The position numbers were made by a program, and so were the translations under genes. A model generated the notes under the pieces. It did not search any database, had not been told where the DNA came from, and saw only the letters and a list, made by a program, of their open reading frames with translations. Shown piece after piece: positions 43,994 through 53,725 of a stretch of 64,000 nt of DNA. This stretch comes from Picochlorum sp. 'celeri' (lineage: Eukaryota > Chlorophyta > Trebouxiophyceae): assembly GCA_010909725.1 (NCBI GenBank), contig JAACMV010000010.1, positions 523,501 to 587,500 of the forward strand, read 5' to 3'. Each line of letters starts with the position of its first letter. Position 1 is the stretch's first letter.

Positions 43994-45262
43994 CTAAGGA
44001 TGATCTTTGACATGCTTGACAGAGTACTGGCCATCCTTGACGACATACGTGACAGTCACTGTTTTTGACTCTTCTTCTCCCGCCCCCGTCTGCAAAATTC
44101 CTGGAGGCGGAGGAGGAGGGGGTAGATAATGATCTGTTTTCTGAGGTGCCCCATTCCCTGGGGTAGGATGCAGCATGTTGTTTCCCAGAATATCATCATC
44201 AAAGATTGAGCCCAAGTCAGGCGAGCCTGCCATTCTTTCAAAGGGATTATGAAGATGTGCCGTGACCCTTTTCGGGACTGGATCATTCTCTCCCGCAAAC
44301 ATTATCTGCCAAATATAGTCGTCGCTAGGATTCGACACTTCAGATGGATTCATCGCTGACGTGACTGTCATCAAGGGTTCTCCCTCTCCACCCCCAATCC
44401 TTGGTCTCTTGGCTTCATCGAATTGGTCGAAATCAAACAAAAGACCTCCTCCACTGTGACCCAGGGGTTCTAAGTCCCATTCTGAAGGAAGAGGAGGGGG
44501 TGACGGTGCTCTCTTTCCGTTTCCACCCATGTTCAAATCAGGCAACAAATGCTCATCGTATCCTAATGGCACATCTCCCACATCTAAACTACTCAATGTA
44601 GGAGCATGATCCATGTGTCCAAGGGCGCGCTCTTTCTGCTGATCCGTGAACACGAGGTCGGCGTTATCGGACAACACGTCGCCATCATGTTTGCCCCCCA
44701 TCTCCTTGTCATGTGATCCATCCAACTCTCTCTCCACCCTACAATCTTTGGAGAGGGAGACAGCACTCGATCCCTGTCGTCTAACACGCGAAGCACGTCT
44801 TCTAATAGCATTTTCCATCATATTTTGTTTCGCTAGTCTAACTTCATCGTCATAATCCAGAGAATCCGAGGGAGACGACTGTGTCACCCAGTCACCCGTC
44901 TCTGTAGTCGTAGAAACCTGTTTCTGTCGCTTCGCTGCCTGCCGAGGAGCACTCTTTCCCGCAGTACAGCCTACATGATGCTTTCCTGGCTTCAATTCTT
45001 TCCCACATTTTGGACAATACTTGAGCTCCGTGCCATGTCCTCGTTCTTTTCCAGAGCCCCTCACATCCGGTGGAGCTCGAAAGTGCACTTTCAACCGCCA
45101 TAATTCGGCAAAACTACGATTGCATCCCGGAAAAGGACAATAAAACTGCATATAAAGAATACCATCAGCCACTGCTTCAATACAGAAGCGCACAGGTTCA
45201 CGTACTCTATCTGGGTCAGGCCCTGTAACAATGCGCGACGCCGTATCTCCGTCTCCGCGCAT
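43994..45262 (-). CDS. Zinc-finger protein, probable transcriptional regulator
   Basis: A 422-aa protein with ATG at 45262 and a TAG stop. A C2H2-like finger lies at about residues 41-65 (FYCPFPGCNRSFAELWRLKVHF) and a second zinc-binding cluster at about 80-100 (CPKCGKELKPGKHHVGC). The spacing Cys-x4-Cys then Leu/His, followed by CxxC...HxxxC, suggests two fingers. The rest is low-complexity: a basic patch (RRRASRVRRQ) that may be a nuclear signal, acidic and Pro-rich stretches (PSPPPLPSEWDLEPL, PPPPPPP) and hydrophobic/acidic motifs (LLFDFDQFDE, SIFDDDILG) reminiscent of activation domains. I do not recognise the family. It sits behind one of the longest spacers in the window (479 bp), consistent with a regulated gene. 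Confidence 0.7.
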   Translation of the reverse strand: MRGDGDTASRIVTGPDPDRVREPVRFCIEAVADGILYMQFYCPFPGCNRSFAELWRLKVHFRAPPDVRGSGKERGHGTELKYCPKCGKELKPGKHHVGCTAGKSAPRQAAKRQKQVSTTTETGDWVTQSSPSDSLDYDDEVRLAKQNMMENAIRRRASRVRRQGSSAVSLSKDCRVERELDGSHDKEMGGKHDGDVLSDNADLVFTDQQKERALGHMDHAPTLSSLDVGDVPLGYDEHLLPDLNMGGNGKRAPSPPPLPSEWDLEPLGHSGGGLLFDFDQFDEAKRPRIGGGEGEPLMTVTSAMNPSEVSNPSDDYIWQIMFAGENDPVPKRVTAHLHNPFERMAGSPDLGSIFDDDILGNNMLHPTPGNGAPQKTDHYLPPPPPPPGILQTGAGEEESKTVTVTYVVKDGQYSVKHVKDHP

Positions 45263-45741
45263 CTATACGTATACTGATATAGTACTAATACAGTAATACA
45301 CTATTGAATCACAATTTCACCCCTACTGGTACAATGTATCGACACTGGCTCCCAAACGCTCTGCCTGTTCCTGCGGTCACCTGCGTTTATCTTGTCCCCA
45401 AACGTGCCGATGTCCACAATTCGTTACCCTCTGCCCCGTTAATACGTCATAAATAATTTTTTTACTCTTGATCCTTGGCTTTCGTGCAGAATGGAATGCC
45501 TTTTGTGACGATAGGACGCACACGACAGAGGCGTTCGGATAGGGCTGCAAAAGTGCACTGCACGATTTCGACGCGACTTCTACAGCTGTTACTGTAATAT
45601 AAATGCAATGGGGCGGTTACGAGCAAGCCCTTTTGGCTGGCGCAATTACGACAAGTCGCGGCGCTATGCCTGGTTGACTTTGGACAAAGTAATTCGGTAG
45701 TCGATAAAAAACAAGACCTGAGTTCTAACAATTACATACAT
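45263..45741. other. Intergenic upstream of the zinc-finger gene
   Basis: A 479-bp stretch between two minus-strand genes. A minus-strand open frame of about 90 codons (45462-45731) has no ATG and shows no recognisable domain, so I do not call it. I found no tRNA or known snRNA signature. The region is GC-richer than other spacers here. It should hold the zinc-finger promoter and the 3' flank of the mTERF-like gene. Confidence 0.5.
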
Positions 45742-46533
45742 TCAAGTGGATTTTGATGGAAGATTTGGACTCATGGGGGCCGTACTAAACGCTGCGCCTT
45801 CTCTCCATTGAACAAGGGATGGCACCTGGGCTCCATCCTTGCCTTGAACGAGCACAAGAGTCATTCGAGCCTTTCCCTTTTCAAAGTATTCCTTTGAGGG
45901 GGACACTGAGTAGCTCAACACGACTGGATTGGAACTCAAAAACGTGTGCAGTGCATCTCCATCGATGCCCTTGGACTGAATGAAATCCACAGTTTCCTTT
46001 AATTCTGCAGGTGTCTTGCCCAGAATGCCCTTGCAAATAGACACCATATTCTCTACGCGGCGATTGGGAATTTTCAATTCTCCAGTAAGATATTCTACCA
46101 CAGCTTTGCATTGATCTGCACTGGTCTCCAATTTTCTCTTCATGATTTCTGCCGTGACCCCATCAACCCAAGCCAAGTCCCAACCAATACTCAACAGGTA
46201 TTTCTTCACAGCAGCCATCGTGGCAGCCTTGGCAGTCAAGGCTTGTGATACGAGATTCACATCCCCAGATGTAGAAGAGGCATTCAGCCTGCGTCAGTCG
46301 AGAGTGAGAATCGTGAGAAGGCTGGCAATCATGAACTCAATCTGGGACAGGATCGCCCACGATGCTCACACACAGAAATGTACCATGACATACCTTGAAT
46401 TCATCTTATAGCGACCATATGGGGACAATGTGCGGTGTACCTGGGCGGGACGCACCAGAGCACAGCCTCCTACCGCACTTGCTCTTGTGCAGAGCTTGAC
46501 GGCAGGCATGGATTGCATTCCCATGATCATCAT
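45742..46533 (-). CDS. mTERF-like organellar protein (tentative)
   Basis: Exon 1 is 46533-46394, the intron 46393-46289 (105 nt, GTATGT...GACGCAG) and exon 2 46288-45742, joining in phase 2 for 228 aa. Exon 1 begins MMIMGMQSMPAVKLCTRAS and is rich in Arg, Ser and Ala without acidic residues, a clear organelle leader. The body is helical, with two repeats that resemble mTERF units: LTGELKIPNRRVENMVSICKGILG and VDFIQSKGIDGDALHTFLSSNPVVLSY, the latter having the typical proline-containing end (NPVVL). mTERF proteins bind organellar nucleic acid to control transcription or RNA processing. Only two or three repeats are visible, which is few for the family, so the call is cautious. The start is 53 bp from the divergent VASt gene. 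Confidence 0.55.
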
Positions 46534-46586
46534 ATCGATGGATCGATTGATTTTGACTCTCTCTGTCTCTAGCTATTATCGGATTT

Positions 46587-47606
46587 ATGTATGCTGTTCT
46601 GATGGATGCGTCTTTCCTTTTTTTTTGCTCAAGGAAGATTAGAGATCTGCCAGATCTCTACAAGTACTTGGCAATGCGTATGAATGCGTTCCAGAAACCC
46701 CGTTCCAAAAAGAAGGAACATTGTTTTACAAGTACAATTTTGGGAAAGGGAATAAATATGACACGGACTGTCAGCGGGACGATTCATGTTGGACAATGCT
46801 CCCCTGAGTTGTACTTTTATTTTGTGTATGGTGATCCTGAATTTCTGAAATCGTATCATAAACGGGTGAATGGGGATGATGAGGCGTTGGTTCCGGATTG
46901 GGATGACGGAATGGAGCGACAGATTGTGTTTACACTGCCAATTAATGCTCCTGTGGTGATTCAGAGGCTGATTGGGGCTGAGCGGCTTGGTGTGTTTGAG
47001 ACCCAAAAGGTTTCGGTGCACGACAATGGTCGAGAGATTGTGTTGGACAGTGAACCTAGGCCACAAATGCCTGGTGCGGATAGATTTTCGTCGGATTCGG
47101 TGGTGCGTATGTGTGATGATGGGCACGGGGGTTGCGATGTCACAATCACCGTGAGTTGTGAGGCATCTGGTCCATATGGGTTGATATCAACAATTGAGCA
47201 TTACATGGCGGAAACGGCGAAGAAGAATATAGATGAACTCTTAGAAAATTGTCTAGAATATGTGGAACAGGTGAAAATGGAGGAAGTTGAACACGAGGAG
47301 GTGCTAGGGTGTCTCCCATGGAGAATTCCTACTCAGACTGCTGGTGTGTTTGTTGATGGGACTAGCACGAAATCAGGTTCTGTGGCATATTATGACGTAG
47401 CAGAGGACCGAATTGATGAGGTTATGACAGTTGTTCGGCGGATTGAGGAGAGAATGCACGCTTTAGAGACACAGATTGGTATGCAGCGAGAGGTACATGT
47501 ACGTGTAGGGGTGGACAAGAGCGTATGGGTCCTCATGGGATGTGGGATGGCAGTATACCTGTTGTCTTCGTTATACAAACGCCAATATTACATTAATTCG
47601 GTTTAA
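46587..47606 (+). CDS. VASt-domain membrane protein, probable sterol/lipid transfer
   Basis: A 339-aa protein with ATG at 46587; starts at 46677 or 46683 would remove a poorly conserved-looking N-terminus. A VASt (StAR-like) domain covers about residues 55-230: GTIHVGQCSPELYFYFVYGD at the start, then alternating strands (FTLPINAPVVIQRLIGAERL) and the final amphipathic helix STIEHYMAETAKKNIDELLE. The C-terminus has one transmembrane helix (SVWVLMGCGMAVYLLSSLY) followed by a short basic tail. This tail-anchored layout matches Lam/GRAMD1-type sterol-transfer proteins at ER contact sites, but no GRAM domain is visible. Its last 14 bp overlap the end of the convergent FAD oxidoreductase gene. Confidence 0.72.
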   Translation: MYAVLMDASFLFFCSRKIRDLPDLYKYLAMRMNAFQKPRSKKKEHCFTSTILGKGINMTRTVSGTIHVGQCSPELYFYFVYGDPEFLKSYHKRVNGDDEALVPDWDDGMERQIVFTLPINAPVVIQRLIGAERLGVFETQKVSVHDNGREIVLDSEPRPQMPGADRFSSDSVVRMCDDGHGGCDVTITVSCEASGPYGLISTIEHYMAETAKKNIDELLENCLEYVEQVKMEEVEHEEVLGCLPWRIPTQTAGVFVDGTSTKSGSVAYYDVAEDRIDEVMTVVRRIEERMHALETQIGMQREVHVRVGVDKSVWVLMGCGMAVYLLSSLYKRQYYINSV

Positions 47607-48801
47607 CACATTTCCATCGCTTTAGTTCCATTGGAATGGACGAGTCTTCCTGTTGGAACATGGCAAAAGCGACCAGACTTCCCAACCAGGCATGATAGAC
47701 AAGTCCTCGAGCTCCCAATCCACCAACGTTCCACCAGGATGGGGATTGCTTGCCCTCTCGGTCTCGTGAAATCTTTCCTGCGTATGGTATTGATCCGATG
47801 CTGGTCCGTGTTGGCAATGCTCGAACGCCTGAGCGTATCTGGGCAACATTCCAGTCCTCCAAACTGGGCAAGATGTGCCTGGCCTTGTTCAGAAGATCTT
47901 CTGACGCGTCCAAGGCATGCTTTGATGCAACACCATCCCGAAACTTCAGTGCATTGTATGCATCATACGATGAGACACCATGCTGCTGAGTTGCGCCAAC
48001 AATGGCTCTATTATTATTGAGAAAGGCCACATAGGGATTGCCTAGCAAGCTAATGTCCCTCTCACTGCATGACTTTGGATCAGGTGCCGTGATGTCTACC
48101 GTGTACCCCTGACATAAATCGAGCTCAAACATCCCCTGAAGTTCTTTTATTTCATTAATAGCTGCTCCTGTGGCTATTGCGATGGCATCATACGCTTGCT
48201 GTTGTTCCAAATCTTCAAGGCACTCGACTCGCTGAGAATGCAATGTGATGGAACTCCCTTGGTCATCAGCAACATGATGGCACAGATTCCAAAGAGACTG
48301 GAGATACATTTTTGTATCTATTAGATTGCCGTATGGAACATAAAATCCTGAGATGTGGCCCTCACCTTGGGGCACTGTACCAAAGCCTGGATCATCACAC
48401 AAGGCAGCTGTCGTCTCCACTGAAACACATCTGGCATCTAAAATTCGATCTGGGCGGCCCCATCCAATGTGCTTAGAAAATTGCTTCTTCTGTTTTTCGC
48501 TTACTGCTGGCCTATAGAGGGCACTTCTGCGCCAGAATACCTCCGTGCTGTGCGCCTGCGCTGCCTGGATGAGCCTCTCAGCATGGTCATGTGCAGTCAG
48601 GCCGTGCCACAAGACTTTGCCAGAAGGGGAGAAAGGATGAATTAACCCAGCAGCCACGCCAGTGGCCCCTGATCCTATTTCAAACGCATCGTATATATCC
48701 AATTGGATGCGTTCCCTTCTCTTTGCACCCTCTCGGAGAAGGTTATAGGCCAGGCCAAGGCCTGCAGCTCCCCTTCCTATAATCGCAAAATGCTGATTCA
48801 T
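47593..48801 (-). CDS. FAD-dependent oxidoreductase of the DAO family
   Basis: A 402-aa flavoprotein. The N-terminal Rossmann motif is IIGRGAAGLGLAYNLL with an acidic residue at the end of the second strand (LDIYDA). GSGATGVAAGLIHPFSPSGK is the sequence typical of the DAO/MnmC-like group (read as GSGATGVAAGL and IHPFSPSGK). The C-terminal FAD contact is in WWNVGGLGARGLVYHAWLG. Relatives oxidise amino acids or modified tRNA wobble uridines, but the methyltransferase half of MnmC is absent. The substrate is therefore unknown. The ATG lies 16 bp after the Gemin5 stop on the same strand, and the 3' end overlaps the VASt gene by 14 bp. Confidence 0.85.
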   Translation of the reverse strand: MNQHFAIIGRGAAGLGLAYNLLREGAKRRERIQLDIYDAFEIGSGATGVAAGLIHPFSPSGKVLWHGLTAHDHAERLIQAAQAHSTEVFWRRSALYRPAVSEKQKKQFSKHIGWGRPDRILDARCVSVETTAALCDDPGFGTVPQGEGHISGFYVPYGNLIDTKMYLQSLWNLCHHVADDQGSSITLHSQRVECLEDLEQQQAYDAIAIATGAAINEIKELQGMFELDLCQGYTVDITAPDPKSCSERDISLLGNPYVAFLNNNRAIVGATQQHGVSSYDAYNALKFRDGVASKHALDASEDLLNKARHILPSLEDWNVAQIRSGVRALPTRTSIGSIPYAGKISRDREGKQSPSWWNVGGLGARGLVYHAWLGSLVAFAMFQQEDSSIPMELKRWKCVKPN

Positions 48802-48817
48802 GAGTGCCCTCGTGGCA

Positions 48818-51800
48818 TCATATTACAGAAATATTCATTATTTTATCCATTAAGGACGCTACTTCCTTGGTATCGTTGAGAACGGCGAACAGCATGCATG
48901 CTCTCGTCAGATCGCCAGAGTCACGGAGGTGGCAGGCGTAAGCCCTTCTCACCCGAAGGCTCACGGGGTGGGCGGACGGCAGCCTTGTGGTTGCAAGTGT
49001 GGCTGCCTCTCTCAAAAGCCTGTGCTTTTCGTAGAGTAAGCATGCCTGTTTGATGTCCCCTATAGTCAGCAGGTACAAGGCCCCCAGGTGAATGTCCCCC
49101 TTCTTTTCCAACTGCTCTACATATGCCCGAACGACCAAGACCCACGCATCTCTGCCAGCAGCTGCAGCGAAAGAGACAAAGTCAGACGTCAAACAATCGG
49201 TTTCAATCAGAAGCTTCACACAATCACCGACATCGCCCTGCCATAACTTGAGAGCAGCTGCCCTGAAGATGGCTCGCCTCTGAGCAAGCTGATCGCCTGT
49301 CAAGGTTTTGCCTGAATCTACAAGGGCTGTTGCGCACTTGGACACATACGCATCAATGCCAGGTGCAGACAGAGGAAGATCAGAAATTATATCACCACTC
49401 TGTTCTTCAAATACGTGGTTCCGAAGGCACTCAACAACGTCGCTGGAGTGGTCATTGTCAGGATGCAGAAATGTCTCAAGGATGCCACGCATGCCTTCTG
49501 TCATTTTCTGTTCAGAATCACGATTAAGTGGAGGCAAGAGTGTAGTAAGAGATGTTGATGCATCTTTTAACTTTGCCTTGCTTTTCGACTTGTTAAACTC
49601 CGCCGCTGCTGCTGCTGCATTTTCAATGTCAGACTCTGGGCTGCTCTGAGCTGAGGCTACATCATCCACCAAACATTGTTCTGTATCAACTCTCCATACT
49701 CGCACGCTTTGATCTTGTGAGGTTGTCACAAATGTAACAATTTGATCATCCTCCTTTTGGGAATGTATCCATTGGCATTGAAGTACGGGAGCACTGTGCC
49801 CTTTGAGCTTGTCAACAAAACACAGCGTCTGGCCATCCTGGTGAGCAGACCTGGAACAGTACAGCCCAATAATGCCGCTCTCAAAGCCGATCGCCACGAC
49901 ATACATCAATTTACTATGGATGTACATAACAGATATGCTGGTGGGTAGGGTATCGCCGAAATTCTCCGCCACGCGGCACACAGATGTTGGCTCACTGCTC
50001 AATCCTGAGCATGAAAACAACAAACCATCATCAGTCAACGCGAAAGCATCTGATTCCCCACACGCTGATACCATTATGATAGATGGAGCATCATGGGTAC
50101 CTAATTTGTCTGGAATAGGCTGATATTCCCACAAAATACGAGGGAGCCCTGCTGTGCACTGACACATGTTGATCAGTCCATCGGTATGGCCAATCACAAC
50201 CCTCCCATCCCTTCCAGCATGCAGAGCCGCGATGCAAGATATGGGGCTCTCGGAGTCTTGGTTACCTATGAATAGAGGCTCGATCGTTCTATAATCTTTG
50301 GACGCGACATCTGCCGCGGCAAATATCTCCTCATGATGTGGCCATGTCAAAATCACCCCAGCAGTACACCAGGACTGAAGCTGGAACATGCCATCATCCT
50401 GTGGAATCCATACCAGGGTGGCAACCGCCATTTGGTGCCTCGAGATACCCAATTGAACCTTTTTGGTGGCCATATTGACCATACCCACCGTTCCATCTTC
50501 GCATCCAAATGCCAGAACCTCATGCCCTGTAGGATACCACGACACAACCACAACAGGAGCAGGGATACCTTTCCATAGCAATGTCATCGCGTCATCCCTC
50601 AGTACCTTTTCCATCGAAACACAAGATCCTATTCGTATTGTTCCATCCCCGCAACCAATGCCTCCTATGAGTTGATCACCATCTCTGGTAATACAAATAC
50701 TTATTGGATGGCCTCCCAAGCCAACACACCTGCTCGCAATCTTCGCCTGGCTCCACTCGATGCGCGATTTTCCAACAGGAACATTCCACAATGTACATAT
50801 ACGATCCAATCCCGTGGATGTCACAAACACCTGGTTCCCCAACCTGCAGCTCTGAACAGAAAACACTGCCCTCGTGTGACTCTCTGGTAATTTGGCACAC
50901 GGTATACACTCTCCGCCCTGGACGATATCATCGGCCCGCCAAACCAGAATCCGCCCATTCAGAGAGCTACTTATCAAATATGAATGTGTATCTCCCATCC
51001 CGTCAGCATCAGGATGCGACATCCATGCAAGGCTTGCCCAAAACCTGTTTGCAACACTAGTGTTCCCAACCTCTGAGGACTTTTTGGTCGGAGAATACAT
51101 ATTATCCAGACAAGCAACGACATTGCATGTTTCAACAGAATCTAACAGAACCTTTACAACTTTGATCAGCCCACTTTTTGAGCCCACTGCAATCAGATGG
51201 GAACCAGATGGTGAAGAGTCTGCACTCCATGCCACACACTGGATTTCCGAATCGAACACATCCAGACACGCCAGCACAACACCTCTATCATAATCACATA
51301 AAGCTAAGCAGCCGCTCTTATACCCCACCCCAACAATACTGACAGTCCCTTCAGGGCAACACGCCATGCTCACAATCTCATCATTCCTCTTACACTCTGG
51401 CAGCCTTTGCATCTTACTACCTGGCTCAACAATACCCCAGACAAATATGTTACCATTCTTATCACCAACCAGTACCATTCCTGAATTATCACTCGCCATA
51501 GCACGTATCTCTGCTGGGCGTTTTGTCAGTGTCCGATGCCTACAGTACCCATCATCAGACCACTTCCAAACATGCACACTCCTACCCATGACGGAAGTGA
51601 CCAAAAACAGGCCACCACAGTCATCCTTGACATGTATCACACACGTCGTGCGACTGGAATACCCCCCAATAATGTCCTTGATGCCCAAACCACCCTCAAT
51701 ATCCAATAGCACTATAGCATTCTGGGCACAGTATGCCAGCTCGTTGCCTTGAACCGAGGATAATTGTGATCCATACCTACAATAATATATAATCATGACG

Positions 51801-51871
51801 AAATCTTTCCAAAATACGGAACAGAGGACGCACCAGTTGGGACTTGGAGGAATGAAGACGCTGCTCTGCAT
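48818..51871 (-). CDS. GEMIN5: Gemin5-like WD40 protein
   Basis: Gemin5 recognises snRNAs for the SMN complex and also binds ribosomes. Exon 1 is 51871-51834 (MQSSVFIPPSPN plus two bases), the intron 51833-51777 (57 nt, GTGCGT...TTGTAG) and exon 2 51776-48818, for 998 aa. The splice creates PPSPNWYGSQ, matching the PPSPNWY start of Gemin5. Some 13-14 WD-like repeats fill residues 15-720 (for example LVGDKNGNIFVWGIV, DQSVRVWRVD). A Ser/Ala-rich linker is followed at about 850-998 by a helical TPR-like module (ALKLWQGDVGDCVKLLIETD, GDIHLGALYLLTIGDIKQA). The longer frame starts with TTG, so the first ATG was used. The animal C-terminal dimerisation/RBS region is absent; the protein is shorter than the human one. 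Confidence 0.8.
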   Translation of the reverse strand: MQSSVFIPPSPNWCVLCSVFWKDFVMIIYYCRYGSQLSSVQGNELAYCAQNAIVLLDIEGGLGIKDIIGGYSSRTTCVIHVKDDCGGLFLVTSVMGRSVHVWKWSDDGYCRHRTLTKRPAEIRAMASDNSGMVLVGDKNGNIFVWGIVEPGSKMQRLPECKRNDEIVSMACCPEGTVSIVGVGYKSGCLALCDYDRGVVLACLDVFDSEIQCVAWSADSSPSGSHLIAVGSKSGLIKVVKVLLDSVETCNVVACLDNMYSPTKKSSEVGNTSVANRFWASLAWMSHPDADGMGDTHSYLISSSLNGRILVWRADDIVQGGECIPCAKLPESHTRAVFSVQSCRLGNQVFVTSTGLDRICTLWNVPVGKSRIEWSQAKIASRCVGLGGHPISICITRDGDQLIGGIGCGDGTIRIGSCVSMEKVLRDDAMTLLWKGIPAPVVVVSWYPTGHEVLAFGCEDGTVGMVNMATKKVQLGISRHQMAVATLVWIPQDDGMFQLQSWCTAGVILTWPHHEEIFAAADVASKDYRTIEPLFIGNQDSESPISCIAALHAGRDGRVVIGHTDGLINMCQCTAGLPRILWEYQPIPDKLGTHDAPSIIMVSACGESDAFALTDDGLLFSCSGLSSEPTSVCRVAENFGDTLPTSISVMYIHSKLMYVVAIGFESGIIGLYCSRSAHQDGQTLCFVDKLKGHSAPVLQCQWIHSQKEDDQIVTFVTTSQDQSVRVWRVDTEQCLVDDVASAQSSPESDIENAAAAAAEFNKSKSKAKLKDASTSLTTLLPPLNRDSEQKMTEGMRGILETFLHPDNDHSSDVVECLRNHVFEEQSGDIISDLPLSAPGIDAYVSKCATALVDSGKTLTGDQLAQRRAIFRAAALKLWQGDVGDCVKLLIETDCLTSDFVSFAAAAGRDAWVLVVRAYVEQLEKKGDIHLGALYLLTIGDIKQACLLYEKHRLLREAATLATTRLPSAHPVSLRVRRAYACHLRDSGDLTRACMLFAVLNDTKEVASLMDKIMNISVI

Positions 51872-52106
51872 GGCGACGACACCTAATTCAGCCCTTGCAA
51901 TGTGTGCCCATTCTAACGATTGCAAAGCATCTTTTTTCGCTATGTTGATACAATGGATGGATACAAGCAGCCTTATTTTTTCTATTGAAACGTTGACGTT
52001 TTTAATGTCCTAATTTGTGAAATTTTGAAAATTGAATTCATCAGCGTGATTCATCGGTTCGGAATACTGCATAGCAGGCTCTTGTAGTATATTTATAAGT
52101 TTATTT
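51872..52106. promoter_or_regulatory. Divergent region Gemin5/GRF zinc-knuckle gene
   Basis: A 235-bp AT-rich spacer between divergent ATGs, ending in TTTATAAGTTTATTTATG before the plus-strand start. TATTTATAAG at about 52089 could act as a TATA element. Confidence 0.4.
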
Positions 52107-53033
52107 ATGTTGGAAAACAGCGTTAGAACGACGCCCAAAACTGGGATTTCTCAGGTTCCTCCTGCCTGTCTGTGTGGTTTGACAACGACAACCCTCACGC
52201 CTTCAAACAAGGAAAATGGACAATATTATACTTGTCCAAAGAGCTCTGTAGACCCTTCTCGATGCGGTTTCATGCAAAGGCTTGTGGCAGCAGATGCTCC
52301 TGAAGATGGGGCCACTCCTGGTAAGCAGAGTGGGAACTGTGGTGCCGAAAGAGGCGAGCCGAGCTTTCAGCAGGGAGCAATAGATGGGGTTCAACCTCAA
52401 CAGAAGAAGAACCGTGAGGCTCCTGGGAATGAGAACGCCACCGCAGCCCTGAGGACTGCCATGTGTTTCCGGTGTGGAGAAACTGGTCATTCTGCAAAGG
52501 ATTGCCCTGTCAAGTCGAATTCTCTAGGCAATGACACGTCTATAGATGCAGAGGAAGTAAAACGTAAGAGTCAGCTTGGTGGACATGGCGGGAATGCTGA
52601 TGGCGGTACCATGCCGGGAGTGTGTTTCCACTGTCATCAGTCGGGCCATTGGGCCAAAGAATGTCCCACAAAGAGAGCGAATGAAATCAAGCGCAAAACA
52701 TGCTTTAGATGCAAACAGGAGGGCCACTGGGTTCGAGATTGTCCTTTACGGTATCCCCCTGCTGCCACAAAAATGAAGGCCTCTTCTGAGGCCCCTACTG
52801 CGAGTACAGAGGCACCCAAGCCTCTCCCTCCTCCTTCAGCAACTGCGAATAAAGAGACATTGAAATCTGTCCCTCCTGCTGGTGCGGACATGAATCCAGT
52901 ACCTCCTGAGAAGAAAGCGAGAATGATACATCCGCTTCCCGACCCAAAGAGGGTGAGAAAATTGCCATTATCGATGCGAGGAGGGAGCGGATTTGGCCTA
53001 CCAGACACATGGTTTTACAAGAGCAAGGAGTGA
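52107..53033 (+). CDS. GRF zinc finger plus three CCHC zinc knuckles
   Basis: A 308-aa, intronless protein. A GRF-type zinc finger lies at about residues 22-56: CLCG, then GQYYTCPKSSVDPSRCGFMQ. Three CCHC knuckles follow: CFRCGETGHSAKDCP (about 119), CFHCHQSGHWAKECP (about 172) and CFRCKQEGHWVRDCP (about 199). The C-terminal third is Pro/Ala/Lys-rich. GRF fingers in topoisomerase III, APE2 and NEIL3 bind single-stranded nucleic acid; CCHC knuckles bind single-stranded RNA or DNA. The protein is therefore probably a single-strand nucleic-acid binder without a catalytic domain. Its stop is 5 bp from the stop of the convergent small gene. Confidence 0.85.
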   Translation: MLENSVRTTPKTGISQVPPACLCGLTTTTLTPSNKENGQYYTCPKSSVDPSRCGFMQRLVAADAPEDGATPGKQSGNCGAERGEPSFQQGAIDGVQPQQKKNREAPGNENATAALRTAMCFRCGETGHSAKDCPVKSNSLGNDTSIDAEEVKRKSQLGGHGGNADGGTMPGVCFHCHQSGHWAKECPTKRANEIKRKTCFRCKQEGHWVRDCPLRYPPAATKMKASSEAPTASTEAPKPLPPPSATANKETLKSVPPAGADMNPVPPEKKARMIHPLPDPKRVRKLPLSMRGGSGFGLPDTWFYKSKE

Positions 53034-53038
53034 ATACA

Positions 53039-53725
53039 TTACATGTCAAACAAATATTTTGCTTCGCTATGATAGAATGAATTGAATGCATGGTCTTTGT
53101 CTTGTAAAGGATTGGTTTTATTCGAGTCAAAATCTATGAAATGTCCTGCATCATCAGTCTCTGGAGCCAATCCCAAACCTCTGAGATGTTCCACATGATC
53201 CCCATACGATACAGAGAGACCATATCTCAAAGATTCTTTTTTCTTTTCGAATTCTCTATCCCCGCCGTGCTCACGACAATATCGCACTAAAGATCTCCAC
53301 GACTGACGAGATGCCACTGCATATGGATTCCTGGGAGGCCTGGACGACCTCATTGTCCCATCATCCCACCTATACTGCCTTTCTCCGTAGTCCTTCACCC
53401 TGTGTAATGCATTGTGTTACATTTGTGAGCATGTGACGTTGGCGTGAATCGAATTCACCATACCTTTTCCTCAGAACGTCTGCTAGTCTAGAGCCCTCAT
53501 CCACTCTACTTCGCCCCTCTCGGTCTTCCTGTACGTATTAAAACAGATGAGAATAACCTCACCATCACTTAGCGACCCGCGATCGTGGCGCACCTGCTCA
53601 CTGCGAGGAATCTCTTTCCTGCTCTGAATTGCTGGAACCCCGTGACCACTCTCGGGCACGTTCCGATCGATTAGTGAAACATTTGTTTCATTTCTAGAAC
53701 CTAAATACCGACTAAGCTTGGGCAT
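53039..53725 (-). CDS. Unrecognised 179-aa protein with a 16-nt microexon
   Basis: Three exons restore one frame: 53725-53563, 53479-53464 (16 nt) and 53399-53039, with introns of 83 nt (GTGAGG...TAGCAG) and 64 nt (GTATGG...CACAG). The microexon adds VLRKR-type residues between SLSDD and VKDYGERQY. Total length is a multiple of three. The protein is hydrophilic, Arg- and Asp-rich, without membrane segments or a family I recognise. The segment YGERQYRWDDGTMRSSRPP is the most motif-like. Its 3' end is 5 bp from the GRF gene and its 5' end is divergent from the AP2 gene. Alternative acceptors were tested and run into stops. Confidence 0.62.

Noticed and set aside
45462..45731. Minus-strand open frame of about 90 codons
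   Set aside because: It starts with TTG and has no ATG, no recognisable domain and no phase-compatible flanking exon. It is probably chance in a GC-richer spacer.
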